Shown here one piece after another: positions 1 to 9,484 of a stretch of DNA of 64,000 nt. This DNA comes from Mycoplasmatota bacterium (GTDB lineage Bacteria; Bacillota_I; Bacilli_A; RF39; UBA660), in contig JALFKQ010000035.1 in NCBI GenBank assembly GCA_022774645.1, positions 89,277-153,276 of the forward strand, written 5' to 3'. The translations under genes and the position numbers were made by a program. The notes under the pieces were generated by a model. That model did not search any database, was not told the origin of the DNA, and saw only the letters and a program-made list of their open reading frames with translations. Within the stretch, counting starts at the first letter, position 1; each line of letters starts with the position of its first letter.

Positions 1-267
1 GTCAGGTATTGAAACATTCTGTAAATTATATTCTAGGTTTATTTTATAAGAATATTTAAATTCTTTATATGAGAATTTTGCCTTACTTTCGGGCAAAATT
101 GACAATATCTGTTCAAAAATTTTTTTAGTTATTTGAATTATATTTTTATTTAAATCACCTATTTTTACATTAAAACATAAACAAGTATTTATAAATTCTT
201 CAAAATTTTTTTGTTCATAAATTGTATATAACTTTTTAAAATAATTTTCTATCTGCATTCTATCCAT
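1..267 (-). CDS. Hypothetical protein, N-terminal 89 residues (runs off window)
   Basis: The ORF track misses this gene because it is cut by the left window edge. Reading the minus strand from an ATG at 265-267 gives 89 in-frame codons without a stop, starting MDRMQIENYFKKLYTIYEQ. A good ribosome site (AGGAGAG) lies about 8 bases upstream. The protein is acidic/basic mixed with no obvious membrane segment or motif in the visible part. It is transcribed away from dnaA across oriC. I do not recognise the family; only the presence of a divergent coding region is claimed. Confidence 0.6.
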   Translation of the reverse strand, partial: MDRMQIENYFKKLYTIYEQKNFEEFINTCLCFNVKIGDLNKNIIQITKKIFEQILSILPESKAKFSYKEFKYSYKINLEYNLQNVSIPD

Positions 268-334
268 ATTTATCTTCTCTCCTACACCATTTTATCATAA
301 AAAAAATATTATGTTAACTTATTTTTAAATTTAT

Positions 335-500
335 TATGTTAACTTTATCAACAATGTATCAACATTTTATGTTAACTTATCAACAAGTTATTAACAATTC
401 AAGTTTACATAATATTTTTAAATTGTTGATATTGTGGATAACTATAAAAAATAATCTAAATATAAAGAAAAAAATGTTTACAAAATGTGGATATCTTGTT
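335..500. other. oriC: Replication origin, upstream DnaA-box cluster (oriC part 1)
   Basis: The intergenic block before dnaA carries several matches to the DnaA box TTATCCACA. TTATCAACA occurs at 345-353 and 377-385, TTATTAACA at 388-396, a perfect box on the minus strand at 433-441, and one-mismatch minus-strand boxes at 424-432 and 486-494. The block is AT-rich and lies directly upstream of dnaA, the usual place for the Bacillus-type bipartite origin. Together with the box cluster in the dnaA-dnaN gap it supports calling this the chromosomal origin. The 70-residue ORF predicted here is not a gene. Confidence 0.85.
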
Positions 501-528
501 AATATAAGTGTTAATAAATTTTTTTGTT

Positions 529-556
529 TTGACATTAAAAAAAGTTGATTTATAAT
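529..556 (+). promoter_or_regulatory. dnaA promoter
   Basis: TTGACA at 529-534 and TATAAT at 551-556, separated by 16 bases, form a near-consensus sigma-A promoter. It lies just downstream of the DnaA-box cluster, so DnaA autoregulation is plausible. The dnaA ribosome site AAAGGAAG follows at about 578-585. Confidence 0.8.
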
Positions 557-594
557 TTATCTTAGAAAGACAAAAAGAAAGGAAGTAAATATAT

Positions 595-1986
595 ATGGAT
601 ATTGAAGATATATGGGTAAAATTCTTATCAAAAATAAAATCAAAAGTATCTTTGATGTCATATAATTATATATTCAAAGATCTTAGAATTCATTCTTATG
701 ACGATAGTAAAATAGTTATTATAGTGCCAAACAATGAATTGTTATTACAAAATATAACTAAAAACTATGTAACATTAATTGAAGATACATTAAATGATAT
801 AACGAATGATACATGTACTATTGAATATATTTTTCAAAAAGATGTTGATAAATTGTCAAAAAAGAAAGAAAAACCAAGAATTATTGAAGAAAATATAGAA
901 GAAGACTTTAATGATTTAAAAAATTATAAATATTCAAGTAATTTTAATCCAAAACATACTTTTGATACTTTTATAGTTGGGGATTCAAATAAATTAGCTT
1001 ATGGTACAGCTATGGCGGTAGCACAAAACCCAGGTAAACTATATAATCCATACTTTATCTATGCCAAAAGTGGACTTGGCAAAACTCACTTAATGCATGC
1101 AATAGGCAATTACATCGTTCTTCATTCAGATAAAAGAGTCCTATATATTAAGGCAGAAGAATTTGCAAATGATTACAGAGCAATAATAAATACTAAAAAT
1201 AAATATGGTAACAATATTACTTATTTAGAAGCATTTAGAGAAAAATATAGAGATGTAGATGTATTAATGATAGATGATATTCAATTTTTAGATAATAAAG
1301 TAAAATCACAAATGGAATTTACTAATACATTTAATAGCTTATATGAAAATGAAAAACAAATTGTAATAGCCTCTGATAGATCAATAAATGACTATGAACT
1401 ATTAGAAGAAAGACTTAAAACAAGATTTAGATGGGGTTTAACATCATCTATTAATCCACCAGATATAGACTTAAAGAAAAATATTATAAAAAACAAAATA
1501 ATGGTATATAATTTTGATTTAGATATTAAAGATGAGGTGGTAGAATATATTGCTAGTAATTGTGGAAGTAGTGTAAGAGATTTAGAAGGTGCAATAACAA
1601 GAGTAGTTGCCTACAAAGCAACATTTAATATATCGGAAGTAACACTAGATATAGCAAGGGAAGCTCTACAAGAATTTGTTTCAAAAACAGTATATAGAAC
1701 AAATTCAGTAAGTAAAATAATAGATATAGTTGCTAAATACTTTGGCTTAGAACCTGCAATGTTAAAAGGAAAAATGAAGAAAAAGAATGTAACAGATGCA
1801 AGAGCAATAGCAATGTATTTAAGTCGAATAATGACTGACGAAAGCCTACAAAGAATAGGATTAGAATTTGGAGGAAGAGATCATTCAACTGTTATATATT
1901 CACATGAAAAAATTTCTAATGAATTAAAAACGAACACGACCCTACAAGAAGAAATAAAAACACTAAAAGAAAAAATATGTGAATAA
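595..1986 (+). CDS. dnaA: Chromosomal replication initiator DnaA
   Basis: DnaA is the AAA+ ATPase that binds DnaA boxes and melts the origin. The 463-residue product shows a short N-terminal domain I, a charged linker (about residues 85-110), the AAA+ core with Walker A (SGLGKTH, about 158-164) and Walker B (VLMIDDIQF, about 222-230), and a C-terminal DNA-binding domain IV with the signature GGRDHSTV near residue 427. Length is normal for Firmicutes. The ATG follows AAAGGAAG at good spacing. It is flanked on both sides by DnaA boxes, fitting a bipartite origin and autoregulation. Confidence 0.98.
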   Translation: MDIEDIWVKFLSKIKSKVSLMSYNYIFKDLRIHSYDDSKIVIIVPNNELLLQNITKNYVTLIEDTLNDITNDTCTIEYIFQKDVDKLSKKKEKPRIIEENIEEDFNDLKNYKYSSNFNPKHTFDTFIVGDSNKLAYGTAMAVAQNPGKLYNPYFIYAKSGLGKTHLMHAIGNYIVLHSDKRVLYIKAEEFANDYRAIINTKNKYGNNITYLEAFREKYRDVDVLMIDDIQFLDNKVKSQMEFTNTFNSLYENEKQIVIASDRSINDYELLEERLKTRFRWGLTSSINPPDIDLKKNIIKNKIMVYNFDLDIKDEVVEYIASNCGSSVRDLEGAITRVVAYKATFNISEVTLDIAREALQEFVSKTVYRTNSVSKIIDIVAKYFGLEPAMLKGKMKKKNVTDARAIAMYLSRIMTDESLQRIGLEFGGRDHSTVIYSHEKISNELKTNTTLQEEIKTLKEKICE

Positions 1987-2059
1987 ATTAACAAGTTACT
2001 AACATCTTAACAACGATAAATTTACATAAGAATGTAGTATTTATCGTATTATAAATGAG

Positions 2060-2110
2060 TTATCAACAATATTAACACTCTATAATAATAATAAATATAT
2101 AAATAAATAA
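2060..2110 (+). other. oriC: Origin unwinding region: DnaA box followed by trinucleotide repeats (oriC part 2)
   Basis: Between dnaA and dnaN a DnaA box TTATCAACA (2060-2068) is followed about 12 bases later by a run of ATA/TAA trinucleotides (2081 on) and then AT-only sequence up to the dnaN ribosome site. In B. subtilis the unwinding element sits in this gap and consists of a DnaA box followed by DnaA-trio repeats. Assignment as the melting site is by analogy. The antisense ORF 2049-2318 is a shadow. Confidence 0.65.
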
Positions 2111-2124
2111 GGAGGAAAAAAATT

Positions 2125-3243
2125 ATGAAAATGTTAATAGAAAAAAATATTTTAATGGAAGGATTAAATTGTGTAAGTAAAGCTTTATCAACAAGAAATA
2201 TAATTCCTGTATTAAATGGTATTAAATTTGAACTAACAAAAGACGGACTATATCTAACAGCAACAGACAATGATATTACTATACAAACATTTATCGACAA
2301 AAAAGATATTAAAAGCATAGATGAAGTAGGATGTACAATAATTTATGGTAAAACTTTACTAAATACTATTAGTAAATTACAAAATACAAATATATTAGTA
2401 GAAAATTTTGAAAATAATGAAGTATCTTTTAAAACAGAAAGTGGAGGAATTTATGATTTTCCTTGCTTTAATCAAGAAGACTTTCCTAATATTAAATTAG
2501 AAGAAGTTAAACATCCTATAAAATTAGATAGTCAAAAATTTAAAGAAATAATTAGTAAAACATCATTTGCTTGTTCACTTCAAGAAAGTAGACCATTATT
2601 AACTGGTGTTAATATAAAGTTAATAGGTGATATATTCGAATGTGTTGCAACTGATTCTTACAGATTATCAAAAGTAACAATTAAATTAGATTCAATGTAT
2701 AATGAAAATATTAATATGGTAATACCAGCTAGAAATATAAATGAACTTGTTAAAACAATTGGAAGTGAGTCTGAGTTAGAAATACATGTATTTCCAAATA
2801 AAGCATTATTCAAATTTGATAATATAATATTTCAAACATCATTATTAGATGGAACTTATCCTAATACAGACAATTCAATACCAAAAGAATTTAAATATAA
2901 AATAAAAGCTAATTTAAAAGATTTATATAGCTTATTAGATACAGCTTCGTCTTTAACTCAATCAAAAGATAAAAATATAGTGGATATGGAGATAAATGGT
3001 AGTGATCTTATTATAAGAGCTGCAAGTACAGAAGGAAAAGGAAAAGATAAAATAAATATTATTAATGAAACAGAAAATGATATAAAAATATCCTTCAGTG
3101 TTAAATATATGATGGAAGCATTAAAAGTATTTACACAAGAAGAAATATATATATTATTAAATGGTGAAATTAACCCAATAATATTAAAAGAAACAGAAAA
3201 TGAAGAACTAATTGAATTAATTTTACCAATGAAGACATACTAA
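2125..3243 (+). CDS. dnaN: DNA polymerase III beta subunit (sliding clamp)
   Basis: DnaN forms the ring-shaped clamp that tethers the replicative polymerase to DNA. The 372-residue length is typical. Recognisable parts are the N-terminal segment with ALSTRNIIPVLNGI, the middle-domain motif ESRPLLTGV, the conserved VATDSYRLSK (about residues 178-187) and the C-terminal ILPMKTY that matches the usual P-M-R ending. It starts at an ATG behind AAGGAGG and directly follows the origin, as in nearly all Firmicutes. A small hairpin terminator follows the stop. Confidence 0.97.
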   Translation: MKMLIEKNILMEGLNCVSKALSTRNIIPVLNGIKFELTKDGLYLTATDNDITIQTFIDKKDIKSIDEVGCTIIYGKTLLNTISKLQNTNILVENFENNEVSFKTESGGIYDFPCFNQEDFPNIKLEEVKHPIKLDSQKFKEIISKTSFACSLQESRPLLTGVNIKLIGDIFECVATDSYRLSKVTIKLDSMYNENINMVIPARNINELVKTIGSESELEIHVFPNKALFKFDNIIFQTSLLDGTYPNTDNSIPKEFKYKIKANLKDLYSLLDTASSLTQSKDKNIVDMEINGSDLIIRAASTEGKGKDKINIINETENDIKISFSVKYMMEALKVFTQEEIYILLNGEINPIILKETENEELIELILPMKTY

Positions 3244-3265
3244 AAACGAAGAAATTCGTTTTTTT
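3243..3265 (+). terminator. Intrinsic terminator after dnaN
   Basis: AAAACGAA and TTCGTTTT form a short hairpin around a GAAA loop, followed by a T run. It ends the dnaA-dnaN transcript, so comK downstream needs its own promoter. Confidence 0.7.
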
Positions 3266-3290
3266 AATTGAAAAAATAATTTTTTTACTT

Positions 3291-3339
3291 TTTCGACATA
3301 TTTCGACAAAATTCGACAAATAGTATATGTTATTATAGT
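3291..3339 (+). promoter_or_regulatory. Three 10-bp-phased TTCGACA repeats and probable comK promoter
   Basis: The 8-mer [T/A]TTCGACA occurs at 3291-3298, 3301-3308 and 3311-3318, each exactly 10 bases after the last, so all three face the same side of the helix. A candidate -10 (TATAGT, 3334-3339) lies 15 bases after the last copy, whose TCGACA could serve as a -35. The arrangement looks like an operator or activator array for comK. The binding protein is unknown. Confidence 0.55.
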
Positions 3340-3369
3340 GGCCATTAAAAAAGAAAGGGGGAAAATATA

Positions 3370-3825
3370 ATGAATTATGAAATAACATATGACACACAAA
3401 TGATAGCACCTATAGATAAGAATAAATCAAAAGTAATAGAAACTGATGCAGAATATATAATAGATACTCCCGTGTTAAATATTCTTGAACATAGTTGTGA
3501 ATACTTTGGAAGTTCTTATGAAGGTAGAAAAGAAGGAACAAAAAAGTTATTAGGCATAACACATAAATCACCAATAATAGTCGAGGAAAGTAGAAAAATA
3601 ATATTTTTTCCTACATCATCTGCTGAAAATAAAGACTGTATTTGGATCAATCTAGAAAAAATAGATAAATATTTCAAACTTGGTCCTAAAAAGTCCGCAA
3701 TAAGATTTCGAAATGGTGATTTTTTAGAATTTGATGTATCATATGGATCATTATCTAATCAAATTTTAAGAGCAACAAGACTAAAATTTATACTTGAAGA
3801 AAGAGTATTAAAAAAAGATAATTAA
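3370..3825 (+). CDS. comK: ComK-family competence transcription factor
   Basis: The 151-residue protein matches B. subtilis ComK as I recall it across most of its length. The block CEYFGSSYEGRKEGTK followed by ITHKSPIIV and FFPTSS parallels ComK CRFFGSSYAGRKAGT, ISHKPPIMV and FLFPTLSS, and the C-terminal VSYGSLSNQILRATRLK parallels ISYNSFENQVYRTAWLR. ComK activates DNA-uptake and recombination genes. The protein stops soon after this block and lacks the roughly 35-residue tail that in B. subtilis carries the MecA/ClpCP recognition site. It occupies the place where Bacillus has yaaA. The start has a strong GAAAGGGGG ribosome site. It has terminators on both sides, so it is probably monocistronic. 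Confidence 0.88.
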   Translation: MNYEITYDTQMIAPIDKNKSKVIETDAEYIIDTPVLNILEHSCEYFGSSYEGRKEGTKKLLGITHKSPIIVEESRKIIFFPTSSAENKDCIWINLEKIDKYFKLGPKKSAIRFRNGDFLEFDVSYGSLSNQILRATRLKFILEERVLKKDN

Positions 3826-3847
3826 ATATAAAATTATCTTTTTTTAT
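3811..3847 (+). terminator. Terminator overlapping the comK stop
   Basis: AAAAGATAATT and AATTATCTTTT form an AT-rich hairpin with a long T run; the comK stop codon lies within the left arm. It separates comK from recF. Confidence 0.65.
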
Positions 3848-3935
3848 ATGTCAATTTATGTTATAATTATATTGTCGTGTAGGTGTATCTATAATACATA
3901 AAAATTAAAAAAGGGGGGTTAAATGAAGTTTAAAA

Positions 3936-5018
3936 ATGAATATAACAAAAATTGAGCTGATGAATTTTAGAAATTATACTAAAAAAACCTTTGATAATTT
4001 TTCAAACTTAAACATCATTATTGGTAAAAATGGAATAGGTAAAACAAGTATTATAGAATCCATTTATTTAGGAAGTTTAGCTAAATCTTTTAAAACAAAT
4101 AATGAATTATCAATAATTAAAGAAGGAAAAGACTTTTTTAGGATAAAAGTTTATTATTTTGATTATGGTCCAAAGAAGAATTTAGAACTATTTTTAGACA
4201 AAAATGGTAAGAAAACAAAGATTAATTCAAAACTGCAAAGAAAATTAAGTGATTTTATATCACAATATAGAATAATTATGTTATCACCAGATGAACTAAA
4301 ACTTATAAAATCTTCACCAAATACTAGAAGAAACTATTTAAATATTCAATTATCACAATTGCATAAGGAATATATTCACTATTTAAATAATTATACTGTT
4401 TTAATTAAGAATAAAAATGATTACTTAAAAAAATTAATGCTAAATAGTAATCTCGATACTAGATATTTAGATATATTAGATGAAAAAATTGTGGAAAACG
4501 GTATAAAAATATATGAATATAGAAAAAAATATATTAATTTAATAAATAACAATATTAACAATATATTTAAAAATTACAGTAAAAATCAAAAAATTGAAAT
4601 TAAGTATGAATCTGACTATTCCTTAGAAGATAAAGAAAGACTAATAAACTTTTTAAAGAAAAATAGAACAAAAGAAATAAACTTAGGCATGACAAATCAT
4701 GGTATACACCGAGATGATTTTACTTTTTATCAAAATGGTAATAATTCTAAAGAATATAGTTCACAAGGAATACAAAAACTGATTGTTTTAGCAATGAAAT
4801 TATCTGAGGTAAAAATATTCATAGAAAACTATGATATAAAACCTATACTATTACTCGATGATTTATTTAGTGAACTAGATGAAGCAAATAGAAATAATAT
4901 ATTTAAATCATTAGATAAAAGTATACAAATATTTATAACAACTACTGACTTAAAAAACATAAATAAGAAAATAGTTGATAGAGCAAAAATATATAATTTA
5001 GACGAGAAGGAGAATTAG
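3936..5018 (+). CDS. recF: DNA replication and repair protein RecF
   Basis: RecF is an SMC-like ATPase that helps load RecA at gaps. The 360-residue protein has Walker A GKNGIGKTS (about residues 30-38), a signature-like segment YSSQGIQKLIVLAMKL and Walker B LLLDDLFSELDE (about 306-317). The start at 3936 gives the canonical N-terminus MNITKIELMNFRNY. The strong GGGGGG ribosome site upstream is better placed for another ATG (3923), which opens a 10-codon ORF ending inside recF in a different frame, so recF may be translated by coupling. The stop codon directly abuts the gyrB ATG. Confidence 0.95.
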   Translation: MNITKIELMNFRNYTKKTFDNFSNLNIIIGKNGIGKTSIIESIYLGSLAKSFKTNNELSIIKEGKDFFRIKVYYFDYGPKKNLELFLDKNGKKTKINSKLQRKLSDFISQYRIIMLSPDELKLIKSSPNTRRNYLNIQLSQLHKEYIHYLNNYTVLIKNKNDYLKKLMLNSNLDTRYLDILDEKIVENGIKIYEYRKKYINLINNNINNIFKNYSKNQKIEIKYESDYSLEDKERLINFLKKNRTKEINLGMTNHGIHRDDFTFYQNGNNSKEYSSQGIQKLIVLAMKLSEVKIFIENYDIKPILLLDDLFSELDEANRNNIFKSLDKSIQIFITTTDLKNINKKIVDRAKIYNLDEKEN

Positions 5019-6929
5019 ATGAAAGAAGAGTATGGAGTTAATGATATTCAAGTATTAGAAGGCTTAGAAGCTGTTCGTAAAAGACCAGGAATGTATATTG
5101 GAACAACTGGCGAAAGAGGTCTTCATCACTTAGTATGGGAAATAGTTGACAACTCAGTTGATGAAGCACTTGCTGGATACTGTGATGATATTGAAATTAT
5201 TATAAACGAAGACAATAGTGTTAGTGTAAGAGATGATGGAAGAGGAATGCCAACAGGTGTTCATCCAAAAACAGGAGTATCTACAGTAGAAACAATATTT
5301 ACAGTATTACATGCTGGAGGTAAATTTGGCGGAGGCGGATACAAAGTATCTGGTGGTCTACATGGAGTAGGTGCATCAGTAGTTAATGCATTGTCAGAAT
5401 GGCTAGAAGTAAAAGTATATAGAGATGGAAAAATTTATCATCAAAGATTTGAAAAAGGTGGTCACCCAGTAAAACCATTAGAGATAATAGGAGACTGTGA
5501 TCCAAATAGAACAGGTACTACCGTTACTTTTAAACCAGATTCACAAATATTTGAAGAAACAACAGTATTCAATTATGAAATATTAAAAAGTAGAACAAGA
5601 GAATTAGCTTTCTTAAATAAAGGATTAAGAATAATTCTTAGTGACTTAAGAACAGGAGCAAAAGATGAGTTTTTATATAATGGTGGTTTAATTGAATATG
5701 TCAAATTATTAAATACAAATAAGAAGCCAGTGCATGATGATATAGTGTATGTTGAAGGAGCAGAAGATAATATTAGCATAGAAGTTGCTATGCAATATAA
5801 TGATGGTTATTCAAGTAATATATATTCATTTACTAATAATATTCATACTGTTGAAGGTGGAACTCATGAAGATGGTGTGAGACTAGCATTATCAAGAGTA
5901 ATTAACAATTATGCTAGAAATAATGGAATATTGAAAGAAAAAGATGATTCACTTACACAAGATGATGTAAAAGAAGGTATAACACTAGTTATATCATGTA
6001 AGCATCCAAATCCACAATTTGAAGGGCAGACAAAAACAAAATTAGGAAATGTAGAAGTAAGAAAGATAGCAAGTAATGTATTTGGAGCAGGATTAGAAAA
6101 ATTTTTATTAGAAAATCCAGATCAAGCAAAAGCCATAATAGAAAAAGTAATGCTAGCATCACGAGCAAGAGTTGCAGCTAAAAAAGCAAGAGAATTAACA
6201 AGAAGAAAAGGTGACTTAGAAATAACAAATTTCTATGGAAAATTAACAGATTGTAAGAGTAAAGATCCTAGTGAATCTGAAATATTCTTAGTCGAGGGAG
6301 ATTCTGCCGGTGGTTCTGCTAAAAAAGGTAGAGATTATATGACCCAAGCAATTCTACCATTGAGAGGAAAAATATTAAATGTAGAAAAAGCTAGATTAGA
6401 TAGAGCATTAAGCAATGAAGAAATAAGAACAATTGTTACAGCATTTGGTACAGGAATCGGTGAAGAATTTGATTTATCAAAATTAAGATATCATAAAATT
6501 ATAATAATGACCGATGCCGATGTTGATGGATCTCACATTAGAATACTATTATTAACATTATTTTATAGATTTTTTAAGCCAGTTGTTGAACATGGTTATG
6601 TATATGCAGCTAATCCACCACTTTATAAAATTGTTTATGGAAAAAATATTAAATATGTATTATCAGATGAAGAAAAAGACGAATATGTTAAAACTTTACC
6701 TGAAAATGCTAAATATATAATTACTCGTATGAAAGGTCTTGGTGAAATGGATGCAGATGAATTAAGAGATACAACAATGTCAAAAGCAGATAGAATATTA
6801 AGACAAATAACTGTTGATGATGTAATGGCAGCAGATGAAATATTTACAACATTGATGGGAGAAGAAGTAGAGCCAAGAAAGAAATTTATTGAAGAAAATG
6901 CACTAGATGTAGAAAATCTAGACATATAA
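5019..6929 (+). CDS. gyrB: DNA gyrase subunit B
   Basis: GyrB is the ATPase subunit of gyrase, which introduces negative supercoils. The 636-residue protein contains the GHKL ATPase motifs ([37 protein letters not shown]), the transducer domain, and the TOPRIM domain with [12 protein letters not shown] (about residue 425) and [11 protein letters not shown] (about 500). The ATG directly follows the recF stop, with an AAGGAG site inside the recF end. gyrA follows 12 bases downstream. Confidence 0.98.
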   Translation: MKEEYGVNDIQVLEGLEAVRKRPGMYIGTTGERGLHHLVWEIVDNSVDEALAGYCDDIEIIINEDNSVSVRDDGRGMPTGVHPKTGVSTVETIFTVLHAGGKFGGGGYKVSGGLHGVGASVVNALSEWLEVKVYRDGKIYHQRFEKGGHPVKPLEIIGDCDPNRTGTTVTFKPDSQIFEETTVFNYEILKSRTRELAFLNKGLRIILSDLRTGAKDEFLYNGGLIEYVKLLNTNKKPVHDDIVYVEGAEDNISIEVAMQYNDGYSSNIYSFTNNIHTVEGGTHEDGVRLALSRVINNYARNNGILKEKDDSLTQDDVKEGITLVISCKHPNPQFEGQTKTKLGNVEVRKIASNVFGAGLEKFLLENPDQAKAIIEKVMLASRARVAAKKARELTRRKGDLEITNFYGKLTDCKSKDPSESEIFLVEGDSAGGSAKKGRDYMTQAILPLRGKILNVEKARLDRALSNEEIRTIVTAFGTGIGEEFDLSKLRYHKIIIMTDADVDGSHIRILLLTLFYRFFKPVVEHGYVYAANPPLYKIVYGKNIKYVLSDEEKDEYVKTLPENAKYIITRMKGLGEMDADELRDTTMSKADRILRQITVDDVMAADEIFTTLMGEEVEPRKKFIEENALDVENLDI

Positions 6930-6941
6930 TAGGAGGTAACA

Positions 6942-9368
6942 ATGGATAGAATAGTACAAAATAATATAGTTAAAGAAGTAAAAGATTCATTTCTAGATTA
7001 TTCCATGAGTGTAATAGTTGCAAGAGCAATACCAGATTTAAGAGACGGTTTAAAGCCTGTTCATAGAAGAATTTTATACTCAATGTATGAATCAGGTTAC
7101 ACACCAGACAAGCAACACAGAAAATGTGCTAGAATTGTCGGAGATGTTATGGGAAAATATCATCCACATGGTGACTCATCTATATATGAAGCAATGGTTA
7201 GAATGGCACAAGATTTCAGCTATAGATATATGCTTGTGGATGGACACGGAAATTTTGGTAACATGGACGGCGATGGTGCTGCTGCTATGCGTTATACAGA
7301 GGCAAGATTATCAAAAGTAAGTTTAGAACTATTAAGAGATATAAACAAAAATACAGTAGATTTTATACCAAACTTTGATGAAACTGAAAAAGAACCAGTT
7401 GTAATACCAAGTAGATTTCCAAACATTTTAGTAAATGGAACAATGGGAATTGCAGTAGGTATGGCAACCAATATTCCACCACATAACTTAGGTGAAGTAA
7501 TAGATGGATGTATTGCATATATAGATAATCCACAAATAACAACAGATGAAATGATGCAATACATAAAAGGTCCTGATTTTCCAACTGGAGCAATAATCCT
7601 TGGAAGCAGTGGAATAAAAAAAGCATATGATACAGGTAGAGGAACTATTACTATCAGATGCAAAGCAGAAATAGAAGAATCAAATAATAGAAATAGAATA
7701 ATAATTACTGAAATTCCTTATGGTGTTAATACATTAGAATTAAAAAATAGAATTGCCGAACTAGTTAGAGATAAAGTTCTAGAAGGAATAGCAGATTATC
7801 ACGAAGAAACAAATATTGAAAATGGTGTAAAAATAGTAATTACCTTAAAGAAAGAAGCAAATGCAAATGTAGTACTAAATAATTTATATAAACATACTCA
7901 ATTACAATCAACATTTGGCATAATATTCTTAATGTTAGATCAAGGACAACCAAGAACATTAGGCATAGTTGATATTATCTCAAAATATATAGATTATCAA
8001 AGAGAAATAATAATTAGAAGAACAAGATTTGACTTAGCAAAAGCTGAAGCAAGAGCACATATTTTAGAAGGATATAAAATTGCTTTAGATCACATCGACG
8101 ATATTATTAAAATAATCAAAGAAAGTCAAAGTGATGTTCTTGCAAAACAAAGATTAATAGAAAAATATAGATTTAGTGAGATTCAAGCAGATGCAATATT
8201 AGAGTTGAAATTAAGAAGATTAACTGGATTAGAAAGAGAAAAAATAGAAGAAGAATTAGCAAATCTATTAAAATTAATTGAAGAATATAAATCAATTTTA
8301 GCTAGTGAACAAAAAGTATTAGAAATAATCAAGAAAGAAATGTTAGAAATTAAAGAAAAATTTGGAGATGAAAGAAGAACAAAAATAGATAATACAGCAA
8401 TTGAATACATTGAAGATGAATCTTTAATTCCACAAGAAGATATAATAATAACATTAACAAATAAAAATTATATAAAAAGAATACCAAAAGATACTTATAA
8501 AGTACAAAATAGAGGTGGCGTTGGTATAAAAGGAATGACTACAACAGAAGAAGATTTTGTAGAACAACTAATTTCATTAAATACTCACGATTACTTATTA
8601 TTCTTTACAAACAAAGGAAAGGTATATAGATTAAAAGGTTATAAAATACCTGAATATTCAAGAACTGCAAAAGGATTACCTATAGTTAATATATTGTCAT
8701 TAGAAAAAGATGAAAAAATTAACACAATGATAACAACAAATAAAAACAATACATACAAATGTTTGCTTTTCAGTACAAAAAATGGACTAATTAAGCGTAC
8801 ATTAATAAGTGAATTTGATAATATTAGACAAAGTGGTAAAATAGCAATCACATTAAAAGATAATGATGAATTAATATCAGTAAAGAAAACAACTGGAAAT
8901 GATCAAATATTCATGTGCTCATCTAATGGAAGAATGGCGAGATTTAATGAAGATGAAATAAGAATAATGGGAAGAACTGCTTCAGGTGTTAGAGGAATTA
9001 ACCTATCTGGTGATATATGCATAGGTACAGAGGTATCTGAAGCTGGAAAAATGTTATTAGTGGTTACAGAAAAAGGATATGGCAAAAAAACACCAATGGA
9101 CGAATATAGAGAAACAAAAAGAGGAAGCAAAGGTGTAAAAACATTAAATATTACTGATAAGAATGGTAAGATTGTTGGATTTAAATCAACTGATAATGAA
9201 AAAGATTTAATGATAATAACAGAAAAAGGAATAATAATAAGAATGGATGTTAATTCAATATCACAAATGGGAAGAGTTACAAAGGGAGTAAAGTTAATAA
9301 ATCTTAAAGATGATAATAGGGTTGCATCAATCTCTATATTAGAAAAAGAAAATGAAATATCAGAATAA
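6942..9368 (+). CDS. gyrA: DNA gyrase subunit A
   Basis: GyrA is the DNA-cleaving subunit of gyrase. The 808-residue protein begins with the conserved breakage-reunion domain ([20 protein letters not shown]), the active-site Tyr in [10 protein letters not shown] (about residue 121), and the quinolone-region motif [10 protein letters not shown] with the usual Ser. A C-terminal beta-pinwheel carries a GyrA-box-like [10 protein letters not shown] (about residue 525), which favours gyrase over topoisomerase IV. It has an AGGAGGT ribosome site. Its 3' end runs into a parS palindrome that doubles as a terminator. Confidence 0.97.
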   Translation: MDRIVQNNIVKEVKDSFLDYSMSVIVARAIPDLRDGLKPVHRRILYSMYESGYTPDKQHRKCARIVGDVMGKYHPHGDSSIYEAMVRMAQDFSYRYMLVDGHGNFGNMDGDGAAAMRYTEARLSKVSLELLRDINKNTVDFIPNFDETEKEPVVIPSRFPNILVNGTMGIAVGMATNIPPHNLGEVIDGCIAYIDNPQITTDEMMQYIKGPDFPTGAIILGSSGIKKAYDTGRGTITIRCKAEIEESNNRNRIIITEIPYGVNTLELKNRIAELVRDKVLEGIADYHEETNIENGVKIVITLKKEANANVVLNNLYKHTQLQSTFGIIFLMLDQGQPRTLGIVDIISKYIDYQREIIIRRTRFDLAKAEARAHILEGYKIALDHIDDIIKIIKESQSDVLAKQRLIEKYRFSEIQADAILELKLRRLTGLEREKIEEELANLLKLIEEYKSILASEQKVLEIIKKEMLEIKEKFGDERRTKIDNTAIEYIEDESLIPQEDIIITLTNKNYIKRIPKDTYKVQNRGGVGIKGMTTTEEDFVEQLISLNTHDYLLFFTNKGKVYRLKGYKIPEYSRTAKGLPIVNILSLEKDEKINTMITTNKNNTYKCLLFSTKNGLIKRTLISEFDNIRQSGKIAITLKDNDELISVKKTTGNDQIFMCSSNGRMARFNEDEIRIMGRTASGVRGINLSGDICIGTEVSEAGKMLLVVTEKGYGKKTPMDEYRETKRGSKGVKTLNITDKNGKIVGFKSTDNEKDLMIITEKGIIIRMDVNSISQMGRVTKGVKLINLKDDNRVASISILEKENEISE

Positions 9369-9377
9369 AAAAAGAAA

Positions 9378-9393
9378 TGTTCCACGTGGAACA
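9378..9393. promoter_or_regulatory. parS: parS site 1 (ParB-binding palindrome), also gyrA terminator hairpin
   Basis: A perfect 16-bp palindrome TGTTCCACGTGGAACA matches the ParB parS consensus (TGTTNCACGTGAAACA type). It sits 10 bases after the gyrA stop, with A-rich sequence on the left and seven Ts on the right, so the RNA could also form an intrinsic-terminator hairpin. Confidence 0.85.
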
Positions 9394-9408
9394 TTTTTTT
9401 AATGTAAA

Positions 9409-9430
9409 AATTATTTCCCGGGAAATAATT
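9409..9430. promoter_or_regulatory. Noc-binding-site-like palindrome
   Basis: A 22-bp perfect palindrome contains ATTTCCCGGGAAAT (9413-9426), which equals the consensus for Noc, the ParB paralogue that prevents division over the nucleoid in Bacillus. It lies between two parS sites. Noc itself is not in this window. Confidence 0.7.
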
Positions 9431-9468
9431 TGTTATAAAAAAACAAAAAATTAAAAAGTTATTAACAA

Positions 9469-9484
9469 TGTTCCACGTGGAACA
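9469..9484. promoter_or_regulatory. parS: parS site 2
   Basis: A second perfect copy of the palindrome TGTTCCACGTGGAACA lies 75 bases after site 1. No T run follows, so here the terminator role does not apply and segregation is the best explanation. Confidence 0.85.

Noticed and set aside
336-548. 70-residue ORF in the dnaA upstream region
   Set aside because: It covers the DnaA boxes and dnaA promoter, has no ribosome site and no protein-like pattern.
2049-2318. Antisense 89-residue hydrophobic ORF over the start of dnaN
   Set aside because: It is a shadow of dnaN and the origin; hydrophobicity follows from AT-rich antisense reading, as for the other minus-strand shadows.
3272-3284. AAAA-N5-TTTT match (ComK box) upstream of comK
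   Set aside because: In such AT-rich DNA this pattern occurs often by chance and no second box at the required spacing was clear.
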